From a virus: 43,502 bases of DNA. The stretch spans positions 1-43,502 of the IMG/VR virus record IMGVR_UViG_3300030451_004039, one strand, 5' to 3'. This document shows positions 1-6,569 of the stretch, in pieces. Below the pieces are notes generated by a model, which saw only the letters and a program-made list of their open reading frames with translations, ran no database searches and was not told where the DNA came from. How positions within the stretch are numbered: position 1 is the first letter of the stretch; every line of letters starts with the position of its first letter. The position numbers and the translations under genes are program-made.

Positions 1-159
1 ATTATAAGTAAAGTGTTCAGGTTTTTTAGCTATGTCTGATGATAGTAGATCGCGCTTAACCCAGCCATACGGAGATGGATAGTTATTGTACACTTGCAAT
101 TTGATGTCACCATCTTCATAGATTATTGCTGTTAAGTTATTAGTGGTTATATATTTCAT
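1..159 (-). CDS. Hypothetical protein, partial at left edge
   Basis: This open frame starts at ATG 157-159 (MKYITTNNLTAI) and runs off the window edge without a stop, giving 53 codons. An in-frame ATG lies 15 bases upstream at 174, but it falls inside the -10-like part of the promoter-like element at 161-196, so 159 is the better start. No family is recognised. The visible part is a small mixed-charge protein with a YEDGDIKLQVYNNY stretch. It is the last leftward gene seen and appears to have its own promoter. Confidence 0.55.
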   Translation of the reverse strand, partial: MKYITTNNLTAIIYEDGDIKLQVYNNYPSPYGWVKRDLLSSDIAKKPEHFTYN

Positions 160-160
160 A

Positions 161-196
161 ATATTATTATCCATTAGCGATCGTATTTATTTTGTA
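161..196 (-). promoter_or_regulatory. Promoter-like element, copy 5 of 5
   Basis: On the minus strand it reads TACAAA (196-191), a TACGA block, nine variable bases, then GATAATAATAT (171-161). The distance from TACAAA to GATAA is 19 bases, identical in all five copies. This copy overlaps the stop of the 187-435 gene. The next ATG is at 159, so any transcript from it would have almost no leader. Confidence 0.6.
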
Positions 197-435
197 ACTC
201 TTAACATTGAGTCCACTTTTATTAGTCTTTTCTCAGTTTGTTTTAGCCAATAATAATAATATTGAGCTACATCTTCATTTAATATTCCATGATTTACATC
301 TTCTTGTAACCAAGTAGTCATGTCTTGTATATTTATTATAGCTTCGCTAATATGTACTAAAGTACCATCTTGCTTTATTTCGTTGGGCGTAAGCATACTA
401 CCTACTAAACCAACTGTTAATATTAGTTTATTCAT
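187..435 (-). CDS. Small hypothetical protein with hydrophobic N-terminus
   Basis: An 82-residue protein with no family recognised. Residues 4-15 are hydrophobic (LILTVGLVGSML), which could be a weak signal or membrane anchor. The rest is polar with a Tyr-rich patch (QYYYYWLKQ) and looks helical. The ATG lies one base beyond the stop of the 31-residue membrane peptide gene upstream, so it is probably the last gene of the operon starting at 1099. Its stop overlaps the promoter-like element at 161-196. Confidence 0.6.
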   Translation of the reverse strand: MNKLILTVGLVGSMLTPNEIKQDGTLVHISEAIINIQDMTTWLQEDVNHGILNEDVAQYYYYWLKQTEKRLIKVDSMLRVTK

Positions 436-436
436 T

Positions 437-532
437 TTATTTTTTATTTTCTATTAAATCAAGTATTGTATCGAGTAATATAGTTACAACGACTATCGCT
501 GCAGCTACACATGGAAATGCTATTAATATCAT
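437..532 (-). CDS. 31-residue membrane peptide
   Basis: A tiny frame, MILIAFPCVAAAIVVVTILL and then a charged tail ending in ENKK. It is almost entirely one transmembrane helix (residues 2-20). Its ATG (530-532) overlaps the TGA of the 529-723 gene as ATGA, which supports coupled translation, and its stop is followed at once by the next ATG. Such peptides in phage early operons can modulate membrane proteins, but here the function is unknown. The case rests on operon packing rather than homology. Confidence 0.5.
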   Translation of the reverse strand: MILIAFPCVAAAIVVVTILLDTILDLIENKK

Positions 533-723
533 AATTGTATTACTTTTATTGGTATGTTGTAACAACCTTCTTCATAAAATATAACTTTGTCAAAGTCACT
601 TATATCATCTTCAAACTCATTTTCTATAAATTCTAATAGTTCTTGAGTTAATTCTGTTGACTCATGTGTTAGCCAAGTTGATTCTTCGTTTGTATTTTTA
701 GGTATTATTTCTAGTTCGTACAT
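529..723 (-). CDS. Small acidic hypothetical protein
   Basis: A 64-residue, strongly acidic protein (MYELEIIPKNTNEEST, then an LLEFIENEFEDDISDFDK stretch). No family is recognised. It overlaps the upstream gene (711-908) by 13 bases and the downstream membrane peptide by 4, so it is an interior gene of the leftward operon. Small acidic phage early proteins are sometimes DNA mimics or inhibitors of host enzymes; nothing in the sequence decides this. Confidence 0.65.
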   Translation of the reverse strand: MYELEIIPKNTNEESTWLTHESTELTQELLEFIENEFEDDISDFDKVIFYEEGCYNIPIKVIQL

Positions 724-908
724 ATCTCGTTAGTTAAATTGTAAATAGTTTTATCACTGTGGAACATATATTCTACTTCATTTAAGTTATATCCAAGTTG
801 TACAGAGATAAACTCGTCTAGTTCCATTTCATATTTTTCATAGTTTATATCATGGTATTGATGTACTTCACCACTGCCAAAGTCTAATATAGTTAATGTT
901 TGTTTCAT
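711..908 (-). CDS. Small acidic hypothetical protein
   Basis: A 65-residue protein (MKQTLTILDFGSGEVHQYHD at its start), acidic and Tyr-rich, with no recognised family. The first residues resemble a beta strand followed by a tight turn. Its ATG overlaps the stop of the 905-1099 gene by 4 bases (ATGA), and its 3' end overlaps the next gene by 13 bases. It is probably co-transcribed from the promoter-like element at 1121-1156. Confidence 0.65.
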   Translation of the reverse strand: MKQTLTILDFGSGEVHQYHDINYEKYEMELDEFISVQLGYNLNEVEYMFHSDKTIYNLTNEICTN

Positions 909-1099
909 AGTATTTGACTTAGTATTTCATAGTGATTGTCTTGTTGAGACTTAGTTAGATTGACCCACTTTGGATCGCCAGAATAGTTATCTAAGTGATT
1001 CATGATTTGCTGTTCGAGTTCAGCTTTTCTGATAGTTCTGTTTACTTCGTCAAATGCTCTTGACCAAGTCCAGTTTGAAGGATTATTTGGATTATACAT
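905..1099 (-). CDS. Small hypothetical protein, first gene of leftward operon
   Basis: A 64-residue protein (MYNPNNPSNWTWSRAFDEVN at its start), with a Trp-containing N-terminus and a helical middle (RTIRKAELEQQIMNHL). It is unrecognised. It is the first gene after the promoter-like element at 1121-1156, with a leader of about 20 bases containing AAACTAA repeats and no Shine-Dalgarno. Four following genes (711-908, 529-723, 437-532, 187-435) overlap or abut head to tail, so this is probably a five-gene transcript. Confidence 0.65.
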   Translation of the reverse strand: MYNPNNPSNWTWSRAFDEVNRTIRKAELEQQIMNHLDNYSGDPKWVNLTKSQQDNHYEILSQIL

Positions 1100-1120
1100 A
1101 AGCGTTAGTTTAATTAGTTT

Positions 1121-1156
1121 ATATTATTATCCTACGACTTTCGTAGTTAGTTTGTA
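1121..1156 (-). promoter_or_regulatory. Promoter-like element, copy 1 of 5
   Basis: The minus strand carries TACAAACTAACTACGA, nine bases, then GATAATAATAT. It lies just upstream of the 1099 start codon. The spacer contains a perfect inverted repeat, CTACGA-CTT-TCGTAG (1132-1146), which could be an operator. The TACAAA box overlaps the 3' end of the tRNA-like hairpin at 1155-1198. Confidence 0.65.
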
Positions 1157-1198
1157 GCACGGCGAGGAATCGAACCTCGCGTCTAACCATTCATGCTA
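1155..1198 (-). ncRNA. tRNA-like minihelix (acceptor plus T-arm, no anticodon arm)
   Basis: On the minus strand, TAGCATG (1198-1192) pairs over seven positions, one of them G-U, with CGTGCTA (1161-1155). Between them lie an 11-base linker containing the D-loop-like TGGTTAGA and a T-arm of GCGAGG (1180-1175), loop TTCGATT, CCTCGC (1167-1162). The T-loop TTCGATT is canonical. No anticodon arm fits, and no better 5' acceptor strand exists in the roughly 100 bases upstream. It may be a deleted tRNA, a tRNA-derived attachment site or a functional tRNA mimic. Bases 1207-1213 and 1233-1239 form a second 7-bp stem just 5' of it. Confidence 0.55.
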
Positions 1199-1272
1199 TG
1201 TGGTGCACTCGTTCATATTTGATTTACCAGTAAACGAGTAGAACTAACTGGACTTTAGTATGTATTCAAAGA

Positions 1273-1512
1273 TTACTCTTTGATTGTAGCTAATTCTCTA
1301 CAGAATTTAGGCACTGTGTTTGAATTAGTGTATGATTTGTACTCTTGAAAACATGGCATACTTTCAAACTTTTCTTGAAATAGTGAGTATATTTCGTCGT
1401 GGTCATAAGTAAATGTAATGTTTTTCTTGTTAGTAAAAGTGATTACAGTGTTTGTACCTAAAAGTGATTTTCTGATTACAAATCTTTTTGTTGTTAATTT
1501 ATTATTTTTCAT
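1273..1512 (-). CDS. Small basic hypothetical protein
   Basis: A 79-residue protein (MKNNKLTTKRFVIRKSLLGT at its start). The N-terminal third is basic and beta-rich (TKRFVIRKSLLGTNTVITFTNKKN), followed by a Phe/Tyr-rich acidic stretch (YDHDEIYSLFQEKFESM). No family is recognised. It has its own promoter-like element (1539-1574) and a short AAACTAA-rich leader. The tRNA-like element lies downstream in the same orientation, so a transcript reading through this gene would include it. Confidence 0.65.
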   Translation of the reverse strand: MKNNKLTTKRFVIRKSLLGTNTVITFTNKKNITFTYDHDEIYSLFQEKFESMPCFQEYKSYTNSNTVPKFCRELATIKE

Positions 1513-1538
1513 AGTTATATTTTTTAGTTTGTTAGTTT

Positions 1539-1574
1539 ATATTATTATCTAATTAAGTTCGTATTTAGTTTGTA
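1539..1574 (-). promoter_or_regulatory. Promoter-like element, copy 2 of 5
   Basis: The minus strand has TACAAACTAAATACGA, nine bases, then GATAATAATAT. It lies between the stop of the 55-residue gene (1577-1744) and the 1512 start codon, about 27 bases from that ATG. Confidence 0.65.
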
Positions 1575-1576
1575 AA

Positions 1577-1744
1577 TTATTTTATGTTGTCAAGCATAGT
1601 TAATAATTCAGTTAAGTTTTTTTCGCAATTAATATTTTGCAAATGATTTTTTAAATAGTTATTTTTTAAGTGCTCAGTTGTTATTGTAGTTGAGCTATGA
1701 AGTAAGTTTTTATGATTTAATATTTGAGTAATTAAGTTTTGCAT
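1577..1744 (-). CDS. 55-residue hypothetical protein
   Basis: A short frame beginning MQNLITQILNHKNLLHSSTT and ending LTELLTMLDNIK. It is Asn/Leu-rich and predicted helical, with no recognised family. Support is positional: its ATG follows the promoter-like element at 1767-1802 by about 22 bases, and its stop abuts the next promoter-like element. That is the same promoter-gene-promoter spacing as its neighbours. Confidence 0.55.
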   Translation of the reverse strand: MQNLITQILNHKNLLHSSTTITTEHLKNNYLKNHLQNINCEKNLTELLTMLDNIK

Positions 1745-1766
1745 ATTTGTAAGTTTTAATTAGTTT

Positions 1767-1802
1767 ATATTATTATCTATTTTACTTCGTAATTAGTTTG
1801 TA
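1767..1802 (-). promoter_or_regulatory. Promoter-like element, copy 3 of 5
   Basis: The minus strand has TACAAACTAATTACGA, nine bases, then GATAATAATAT. It lies between the stop of the 37-residue membrane peptide gene (1803) and the ATG of the 55-residue gene (1744). Confidence 0.65.
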
Positions 1803-1916
1803 TTAAATTCCATTAAATGAAATATAATTTATAATTCCATAAGTGACAATATTGTAAGTGATTAATGTTAATATTGTAGTTAAAAATAGTATTGAAATAT
1901 AGTTTAAAGTTTTCAT
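1803..1916 (-). CDS. 37-residue membrane peptide
   Basis: A tiny frame, MKTLNYISILFLTTILTLIT followed by another hydrophobic, Ile-rich segment. Nearly the whole peptide is hydrophobic and would span a membrane. No family is recognised. The region 1917-2009 upstream has AAACTAA repeats on the minus strand like the other leaders, but no copy of the conserved promoter-like element, so it is probably read from 2181-2215 through the gene at 2010-2144. The stop abuts promoter copy 3. Confidence 0.45.
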   Translation of the reverse strand: MKTLNYISILFLTTILTLITYNIVTYGIINYISFNGI

Positions 1917-2009
1917 TTTAGTTAGTTTAAAAGGTGTATATTAGTTTATTAGTTAAAATTAGTTTAGGAGTGTAATGTAAATTGTCTAAGTATATAACAG
2001 AATAATTTA

Positions 2010-2144
2010 CTATTTTTTAAAGTTATTCATCATATGTTGTTTAACAATTGCCTCAATTTCTTCAGCAGTTTTAAAGTTTTTGTTTACAAATTTTCCATTT
2101 ATCACTTCATTGTGAGCTTCGATGTTAGTTAAATATTTTTTCAT
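2010..2144 (-). CDS. 44-residue hypothetical protein
   Basis: A short frame starting MKKYLTNIEAHNEVINGKFV and ending MMNNFKK, with a helical acidic middle (KTAEEIEAIVKQHMM). It is unrecognised. It is the first leftward gene after the divergent region and follows promoter copy 4. Its leader contains a hairpin, GTAGC-AACGAA-GCTAC on the minus strand (2177-2162), that could stabilise or regulate the mRNA. Confidence 0.5.
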   Translation of the reverse strand: MKKYLTNIEAHNEVINGKFVNKNFKTAEEIEAIVKQHMMNNFKK

Positions 2145-2161
2145 AATTTCTAAGTTTAAGT

Positions 2162-2177
2162 TGTAGCTTCGTTGCTA
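2162..2177 (-). promoter_or_regulatory. 5' leader hairpin
   Basis: A perfect 5-bp stem, GTAGC with GCTAC, and a 6-base loop. It sits between promoter copy 4 and the 2144 start codon. There is no T-run after it, so it is not a terminator. It may protect the 5' end of the mRNA or regulate translation. Confidence 0.35.
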
Positions 2178-2180
2178 CGT

Positions 2181-2215
2181 ATATATTATCTATGCATCGT
2201 CGTAACTAGTTTGTA
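2181..2215 (-). promoter_or_regulatory. Promoter-like element, copy 4 of 5
   Basis: The minus strand has TACAAACTAGTTACGA, nine bases, then GATAATATAT. It has the same 19-base spacing as the other copies and a slightly different downstream half. It drives the leftward genes nearest the divergent region. Confidence 0.6.
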
Positions 2216-2546
2216 AATAGTTAGTAAACTGAAATGATCAAACTATTGCACAATATAATTGCAAAACGATCAATATATACAAAATCATAAACTAAAATGA
2301 TCGGGACCCGCAAAACAAAAACGCGTTTTACATTGCAAATACAAAATATAATTGTGGGGTAGCAACACTTTACTTCTAAATATCTAATAATAGGTGTGAC
2401 AATAGCCTTATAAGTAGTATAATAACAGGCAAATGTCACTATACCAAGTAAAAAACAAAAAATTAATGGTATAAATACAGGTAAAAACGAGTAAAATCCT
2501 GTAAATTACTATAATATCCGGTAATCCGCATAATTAAAAGACAAGC
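2216..2546. other. Divergent non-coding region (control region or possible origin)
   Basis: No convincing gene lies here. AAATGATCA (2232-2240), AAACGATCA (2264-2272) and AAATGATCG (2295-2303) start 32 and 31 bases apart, about three helical turns. TTGCA occurs at 2246, 2259 and 2333. AAAACGCGTTTT (2318-2329) is a perfect palindrome. TACAGG (2476-2481) is inverted as CCTGTA (2498-2503). TATAAT at 2510-2515 could be a -10 box for the rightward genes, but no matching -35 is visible. The position between leftward and rightward genes fits a bidirectional control region or origin. Confidence 0.45.
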
Positions 2547-4097
2547 ATGGCTATAATTTACACGTATAAGTTAAAAACAGCGCCCACTTTAGAAGATTTA
2601 GTACTTATATCTGACATTGAAGATGGTAGAAAAACCAAAAACGTTACATTATCAGGTATAAAAGAAACAATAGACGTGGTAGACAGCATAATAGCTACAC
2701 TACCCGTAGAAGCAAGCAGCGCTACTGGCAATGTTACTTTAAGTTTAAAAGGATTATCCGGTTTTGGTACTGCTGGGCAAGTAATAAAAGTTAATTCTGC
2801 CGGTAATGCGCTAGAATATGCAGATGATTCAGGTGGTGACACGTATGATTTAAACGCAACACAAGACGGTGATAACGTAGATTTAAACTTAACGTCCGGT
2901 TCTGGCTCAGATAACTCAGTAGTTCAGCTAACAGCAGGTTCTAATATTACATTAACTAGAAATAGCGCTAATGAAATAACTATAGCATCGTCAGGAGGAT
3001 CTGGTTCTGCACTTACCGTGTCGCAAGGTGGCACAGCAGTAGATACAGACGTAACTAATATTAATTTTGTAAGTGGATTTGCAGCAGTTGATGACTCAGG
3101 AACAGCTGGAAAAGTAGATTTAAATGCAGTTTACAATACTTCACTTGATAATTCTATAGAAACTGAAAACGCTTTAGGTGGTATACCAGCTGGAACAACA
3201 GTAGCTGACTTAAAAGGTGACACAATAGTTTCTTTATTTGATGCATTGTTATTCCCAACAGTAAATCCTACGTACGTAATACCAACTAGAACATTTAGCT
3301 CTTCTGTAACAGGAACAAGAGAAGTAGGTACTACAGTTAGTCCAGCACTTACCGCAGGAGGTACTAAAAACGATGCTGGTGCATATACAGATATAAGTAT
3401 TAAAAAATCTGTTAATGGAGGCTCTCAAACTACATTAGCATCAGGAGCACCAACAGAAAGCAGTGCGACTAACTTACCGGCTCAGTTTGGATATGCAAAT
3501 GAAAATAATCCAAATAAATCTTATAGCAAATCTGTAACAGATAGTAATTTAACAATACCAGCTCCAGCTAGTGGAAGCACATCGACAGTTGTTTATTCTT
3601 CAACAGCTAATTATAGCGCAGGCGATGCACTAAAAGACAATAAAGGAAATTTTGACACGAGAACTCCAGCAGTTAGATCAACTAACGCTCCTCAAGCTGC
3701 AGCAACTAATTTTTCTAGTGCTAATAGAACAATAACAGGTTTATATCCATATTACTATTTAAAAAGCTCAAGCGCTATAACAACTGCAAGTATGGTTACT
3801 GCAATAGAAAACGGAACAGCTACAGCAGTAGTAGCATCTGCGTCAGGTACACTTAGTATTCCATACAATGTTTCTTCTCAATATTTAGCTGTTGCTTATC
3901 CTGCAACAAACACGACTAAAACAAAATATTTTGTAACATCACTAGATAATGGTGATATAACAGTAGTATTTAATGCTGTAGCTACATCTAATGTAACATC
4001 TCCAAATAATTATTGGGAAGATATTTCATATAAGATACATACTTCAAACTCTGCTCTGACGAACTCAAACCCAACTATACAACTAAGAAACTCATAA
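2547..4097 (+). CDS. Tail fibre / receptor-binding structural protein
   Basis: A 516-residue protein rich in Gly, Ser, Thr, Asn and Ala with repetitive beta-strand patterns typical of trimeric phage fibres. It has VNSAGNALEYADDSGG around residue 83, a common fibre motif, and a segment starting LTVSQGGTAVDTDVTNINF that recurs in the next gene. The C-terminal half (from about residue 235) is different and probably forms the receptor-binding tip. It is the first rightward gene; ATG 2547 follows an A-rich leader without Shine-Dalgarno. The role is inferred from composition and context; the exact family is not certain. Confidence 0.7.
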   Translation: MAIIYTYKLKTAPTLEDLVLISDIEDGRKTKNVTLSGIKETIDVVDSIIATLPVEASSATGNVTLSLKGLSGFGTAGQVIKVNSAGNALEYADDSGGDTYDLNATQDGDNVDLNLTSGSGSDNSVVQLTAGSNITLTRNSANEITIASSGGSGSALTVSQGGTAVDTDVTNINFVSGFAAVDDSGTAGKVDLNAVYNTSLDNSIETENALGGIPAGTTVADLKGDTIVSLFDALLFPTVNPTYVIPTRTFSSSVTGTREVGTTVSPALTAGGTKNDAGAYTDISIKKSVNGGSQTTLASGAPTESSATNLPAQFGYANENNPNKSYSKSVTDSNLTIPAPASGSTSTVVYSSTANYSAGDALKDNKGNFDTRTPAVRSTNAPQAAATNFSSANRTITGLYPYYYLKSSSAITTASMVTAIENGTATAVVASASGTLSIPYNVSSQYLAVAYPATNTTKTKYFVTSLDNGDITVVFNAVATSNVTSPNNYWEDISYKIHTSNSALTNSNPTIQLRNS

Positions 4098-4098
4098 C

Positions 4099-4662
4099 AT
4101 GGCATTATCAGGAATACAGTTATCTGCAGGTATAATCACCGGTGCACCTAAACCAGTAGACGCAAAGTATGGCCCGTATACAGGTAATACTTTAGCTGCA
4201 GCTACTACAGCTGCTAAAACAGATATAACTGTAGCGCTAAGATATGAAGGATTAACTGTAGGTATAAAAGTTGGCACAGATAATATTTTAGAGTATTGGT
4301 TTTACGGCGGCACCGCTGATAGTAATTTTGTACAAAAAACAGGTACATCTGCCGCTTTAACAATAAAAGACTCAGGAACTGATGTTGACACAAATGTCAG
4401 TACTATAAACTTCTTAGGTACTTTAAACGCCGCGCAAAACGGATCTGGTACTGTAGACGTGTCTTCCCAAACGTTTGTTTCAAATGTGGGGAGCGCATTA
4501 TCATCTTGGATAATAGATCATAATTTAGGAACCTATCCAGCTGTAACCACTGTTAATAGCAGTGATGAAGTTGTTTTTGGTGAAGTAACTTATAATTCTA
4601 ATAACCAAGTGAGAATAAACTTTTCCACAGCAATTGCGGGGAAGGCATATTTAAATGTATAA
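4099..4662 (+). CDS. Short tail fibre protein
   Basis: A 187-residue protein starting one base after the preceding stop. Residues about 89-125 repeat the segment seen in the upstream fibre (LTIKDSGTDVDTNVSTINF). The C-terminal 60 residues match a common phage fibre ending: SWIIDHNLGTYPAVTTVNSS, a V-YNSNNQVRINFS stretch, then GKAYLNV at the end. This looks like a short fibre or a fibre-tip subunit that assembles with its neighbours. No enzymatic motif is visible. Confidence 0.65.
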   Translation: MALSGIQLSAGIITGAPKPVDAKYGPYTGNTLAAATTAAKTDITVALRYEGLTVGIKVGTDNILEYWFYGGTADSNFVQKTGTSAALTIKDSGTDVDTNVSTINFLGTLNAAQNGSGTVDVSSQTFVSNVGSALSSWIIDHNLGTYPAVTTVNSSDEVVFGEVTYNSNNQVRINFSTAIAGKAYLNV

Positions 4663-4700
4663 AACAACAAAAAACAAATAACAATTAAAAATTAAAAAAA

Positions 4701-6557
4701 ATGGCAATTAAGTTTTTAAGTGATATTTCGTTAGAAGGTGGCCAGATTAAGGACTTTGCAATAGAAAGATTAGCTTCTAACCCATCCGGCACGCAACCTG
4801 AAGGACGAATATATTACAATACTGGTGATGATACCTTGAGGTATAACACTGGTAGTGGCTTCTTGACGCTTTCAACTAGTGCTGGATCTATGTCTAGCTG
4901 GGACTTAAGTGTTGATGATGGTACAGCAGTTTCAGTTTCAGATAGCCAAACGGTTAACTTTAATTCCGGAACTGGTATAACCGTTTCGCAGTCTACTAGA
5001 GATATTACTATAGCTTTAAGAGCTGCAACGTCATCAGTAATAGGTGGTATTGAATTATTTTCCGATACTGTTCAGTCAGTAGCAGCTAATTCAGTAACAA
5101 CTACAGCTGGTAGAACATATGGTATTCAAGTAAACTCTGCTGGACAAGCAGTTGTTAACGTTCCATGGACAGATAGTGAAAATTATTCTTTTGATTTAGC
5201 AGGTGATTCTGGATCTAGTTCAATAGCAAGTGGTGGTACAGCTACAATTGCAGGTGGTACAGGTATTACTACAGCAGAGTCAGATGGTACAGTAACTGTT
5301 ACAAACAGTAAACCTTTTGATAGTTTAACATTAGCCGCTACATCAGGTAGTAACTCTACTATAGCAAACTCAGGTACTATAACTTTAGCAGCTGGCACTG
5401 GTATTACAACTACTAACAATGGTTCTGGTCAAGTAACTATTGCAGCTAGCAATAATGGTACAATGAGTTCTTTCAACGTTGCTGATGACTCTGAAGATTC
5501 ATTTACTATAAGTAATGGAGAAACTGTAGGTTTAGTAGGTGCTGCTAACGGTGGTATTAGCACATCAGTTGACGGAGTTAACGAAGAAGTAGACTTCTCA
5601 ATGGATGTTAATGATTTATTAGCTACAACTACTTGGGATTCTGCAGCTGATTACTTTGCAGTAGCTGATGGAACAGCAACTAGAAAAATATTATCTAGTA
5701 ATATTCCAATAAATGATTTTGGAACTGCTGATGGCAATATTGCTATGGGTACTAACAAAATTACAGGATTAGGTACTCCAACTGCTAATGCAGATGCAGC
5801 TACTAAACAATATGTTGATAATGCTGTAGTTGGTGGATTACAATTTAAAGGATCATTCAACGCTTCAACTGGTGCTATATCAGGTGGTGGTAACTTAACA
5901 AGCGGTGGTTCAAGAGTTGCTATTGAAATAGGTGATTTATATATCGTAAGTACTGCTGGTAACTTCTTTGGTAATGCAGCTACACCTTTAACAATTGGTG
6001 ATCAGGTTTATGCTCAAGCTGACGCAAACGCAGGGGCTTCTGTTGAAGCTGACTTTGCTGTTGTTCAGTCTGATACAGATTTAGCGACTGCAACTGCTGT
6101 TGGTTTAGCTAGTTTCCCAACTGCTGGTGGATTAGTTGTATCTTCAGGTGCTGTATCTCTTAAAGATCAATCAGGTATTTCTGCTGGTGAGTTTGGTTCT
6201 GCAAGTCAAACAGTAACTGCTACTGTAGATGCACATGGTATCTTAACAGCTTTAACAGAGCAAACTATTAGTATTACATCTTCAAATGTATCTAATTTTG
6301 CTTCAGCTGTTGATACTAGAATAGCTCTTCAAAATAATGCTAACACTGGTGAAGGAACTGGAACAAGCATTACTTTTGCTCACGGTTTAGGTACTGCTGA
6401 TTTAATAGTACAGTTGTACGATATATCAGGTTCTAATGAAGAATTAGTATATGCTGATATTAGTGTTAACTCTACTAACATAATCGTTACCTTTGGTAAA
6501 TCACAAACTTTAAGCAACTATAGAATAGTTTGTCAAGAAGTTTCTGAGAACTCATAA
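4701..6557 (+). CDS. Long tail fibre protein with repeated beta modules
   Basis: A 618-residue protein. The N-terminus (MAIKFLSDISLEGGQIKDFA) is probably the virion-anchoring end, followed by GRIYYNTGDDTLRYNTGSGF, a typical fibre segment. Residues about 64-301 hold four degenerate repeats of around 40-48 residues, each with a GTGIT-like turn. Around residues 349-373 is MGTNKITGLGTPTANADAAT and KQYVD, a motif widespread in phage fibres. The C-terminus has HGLGTADLIVQLYD and ends like the 4099 protein. An A-rich leader precedes it and a terminator follows. Confidence 0.75.
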   Translation: MAIKFLSDISLEGGQIKDFAIERLASNPSGTQPEGRIYYNTGDDTLRYNTGSGFLTLSTSAGSMSSWDLSVDDGTAVSVSDSQTVNFNSGTGITVSQSTRDITIALRAATSSVIGGIELFSDTVQSVAANSVTTTAGRTYGIQVNSAGQAVVNVPWTDSENYSFDLAGDSGSSSIASGGTATIAGGTGITTAESDGTVTVTNSKPFDSLTLAATSGSNSTIANSGTITLAAGTGITTTNNGSGQVTIAASNNGTMSSFNVADDSEDSFTISNGETVGLVGAANGGISTSVDGVNEEVDFSMDVNDLLATTTWDSAADYFAVADGTATRKILSSNIPINDFGTADGNIAMGTNKITGLGTPTANADAATKQYVDNAVVGGLQFKGSFNASTGAISGGGNLTSGGSRVAIEIGDLYIVSTAGNFFGNAATPLTIGDQVYAQADANAGASVEADFAVVQSDTDLATATAVGLASFPTAGGLVVSSGAVSLKDQSGISAGEFGSASQTVTATVDAHGILTALTEQTISITSSNVSNFASAVDTRIALQNNANTGEGTGTSITFAHGLGTADLIVQLYDISGSNEELVYADISVNSTNIIVTFGKSQTLSNYRIVCQEVSENS

Positions 6558-6569
6558 TAATAAACAATG

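Noticed and set aside
1155-1239. A complete tRNA on the minus strand
   Set aside because: The T-arm is canonical, but no D-stem or anticodon arm fits, and the only 5' acceptor strand is 1198-1192. Reported instead as a minihelix.
2221-2439. A 72-residue minus-strand frame rich in Ile, Val and Cys
   Set aside because: It has no leader, no promoter element and unusual composition. It covers the spaced GATC repeats and palindrome, so the open frame is probably chance in A+T-rich DNA.
2547-4662. One fibre gene broken by a frameshift into two
   Set aside because: Both have their own ATG and stop one base apart, and the second has a complete typical fibre C-terminus. Adjacent genes are more likely.
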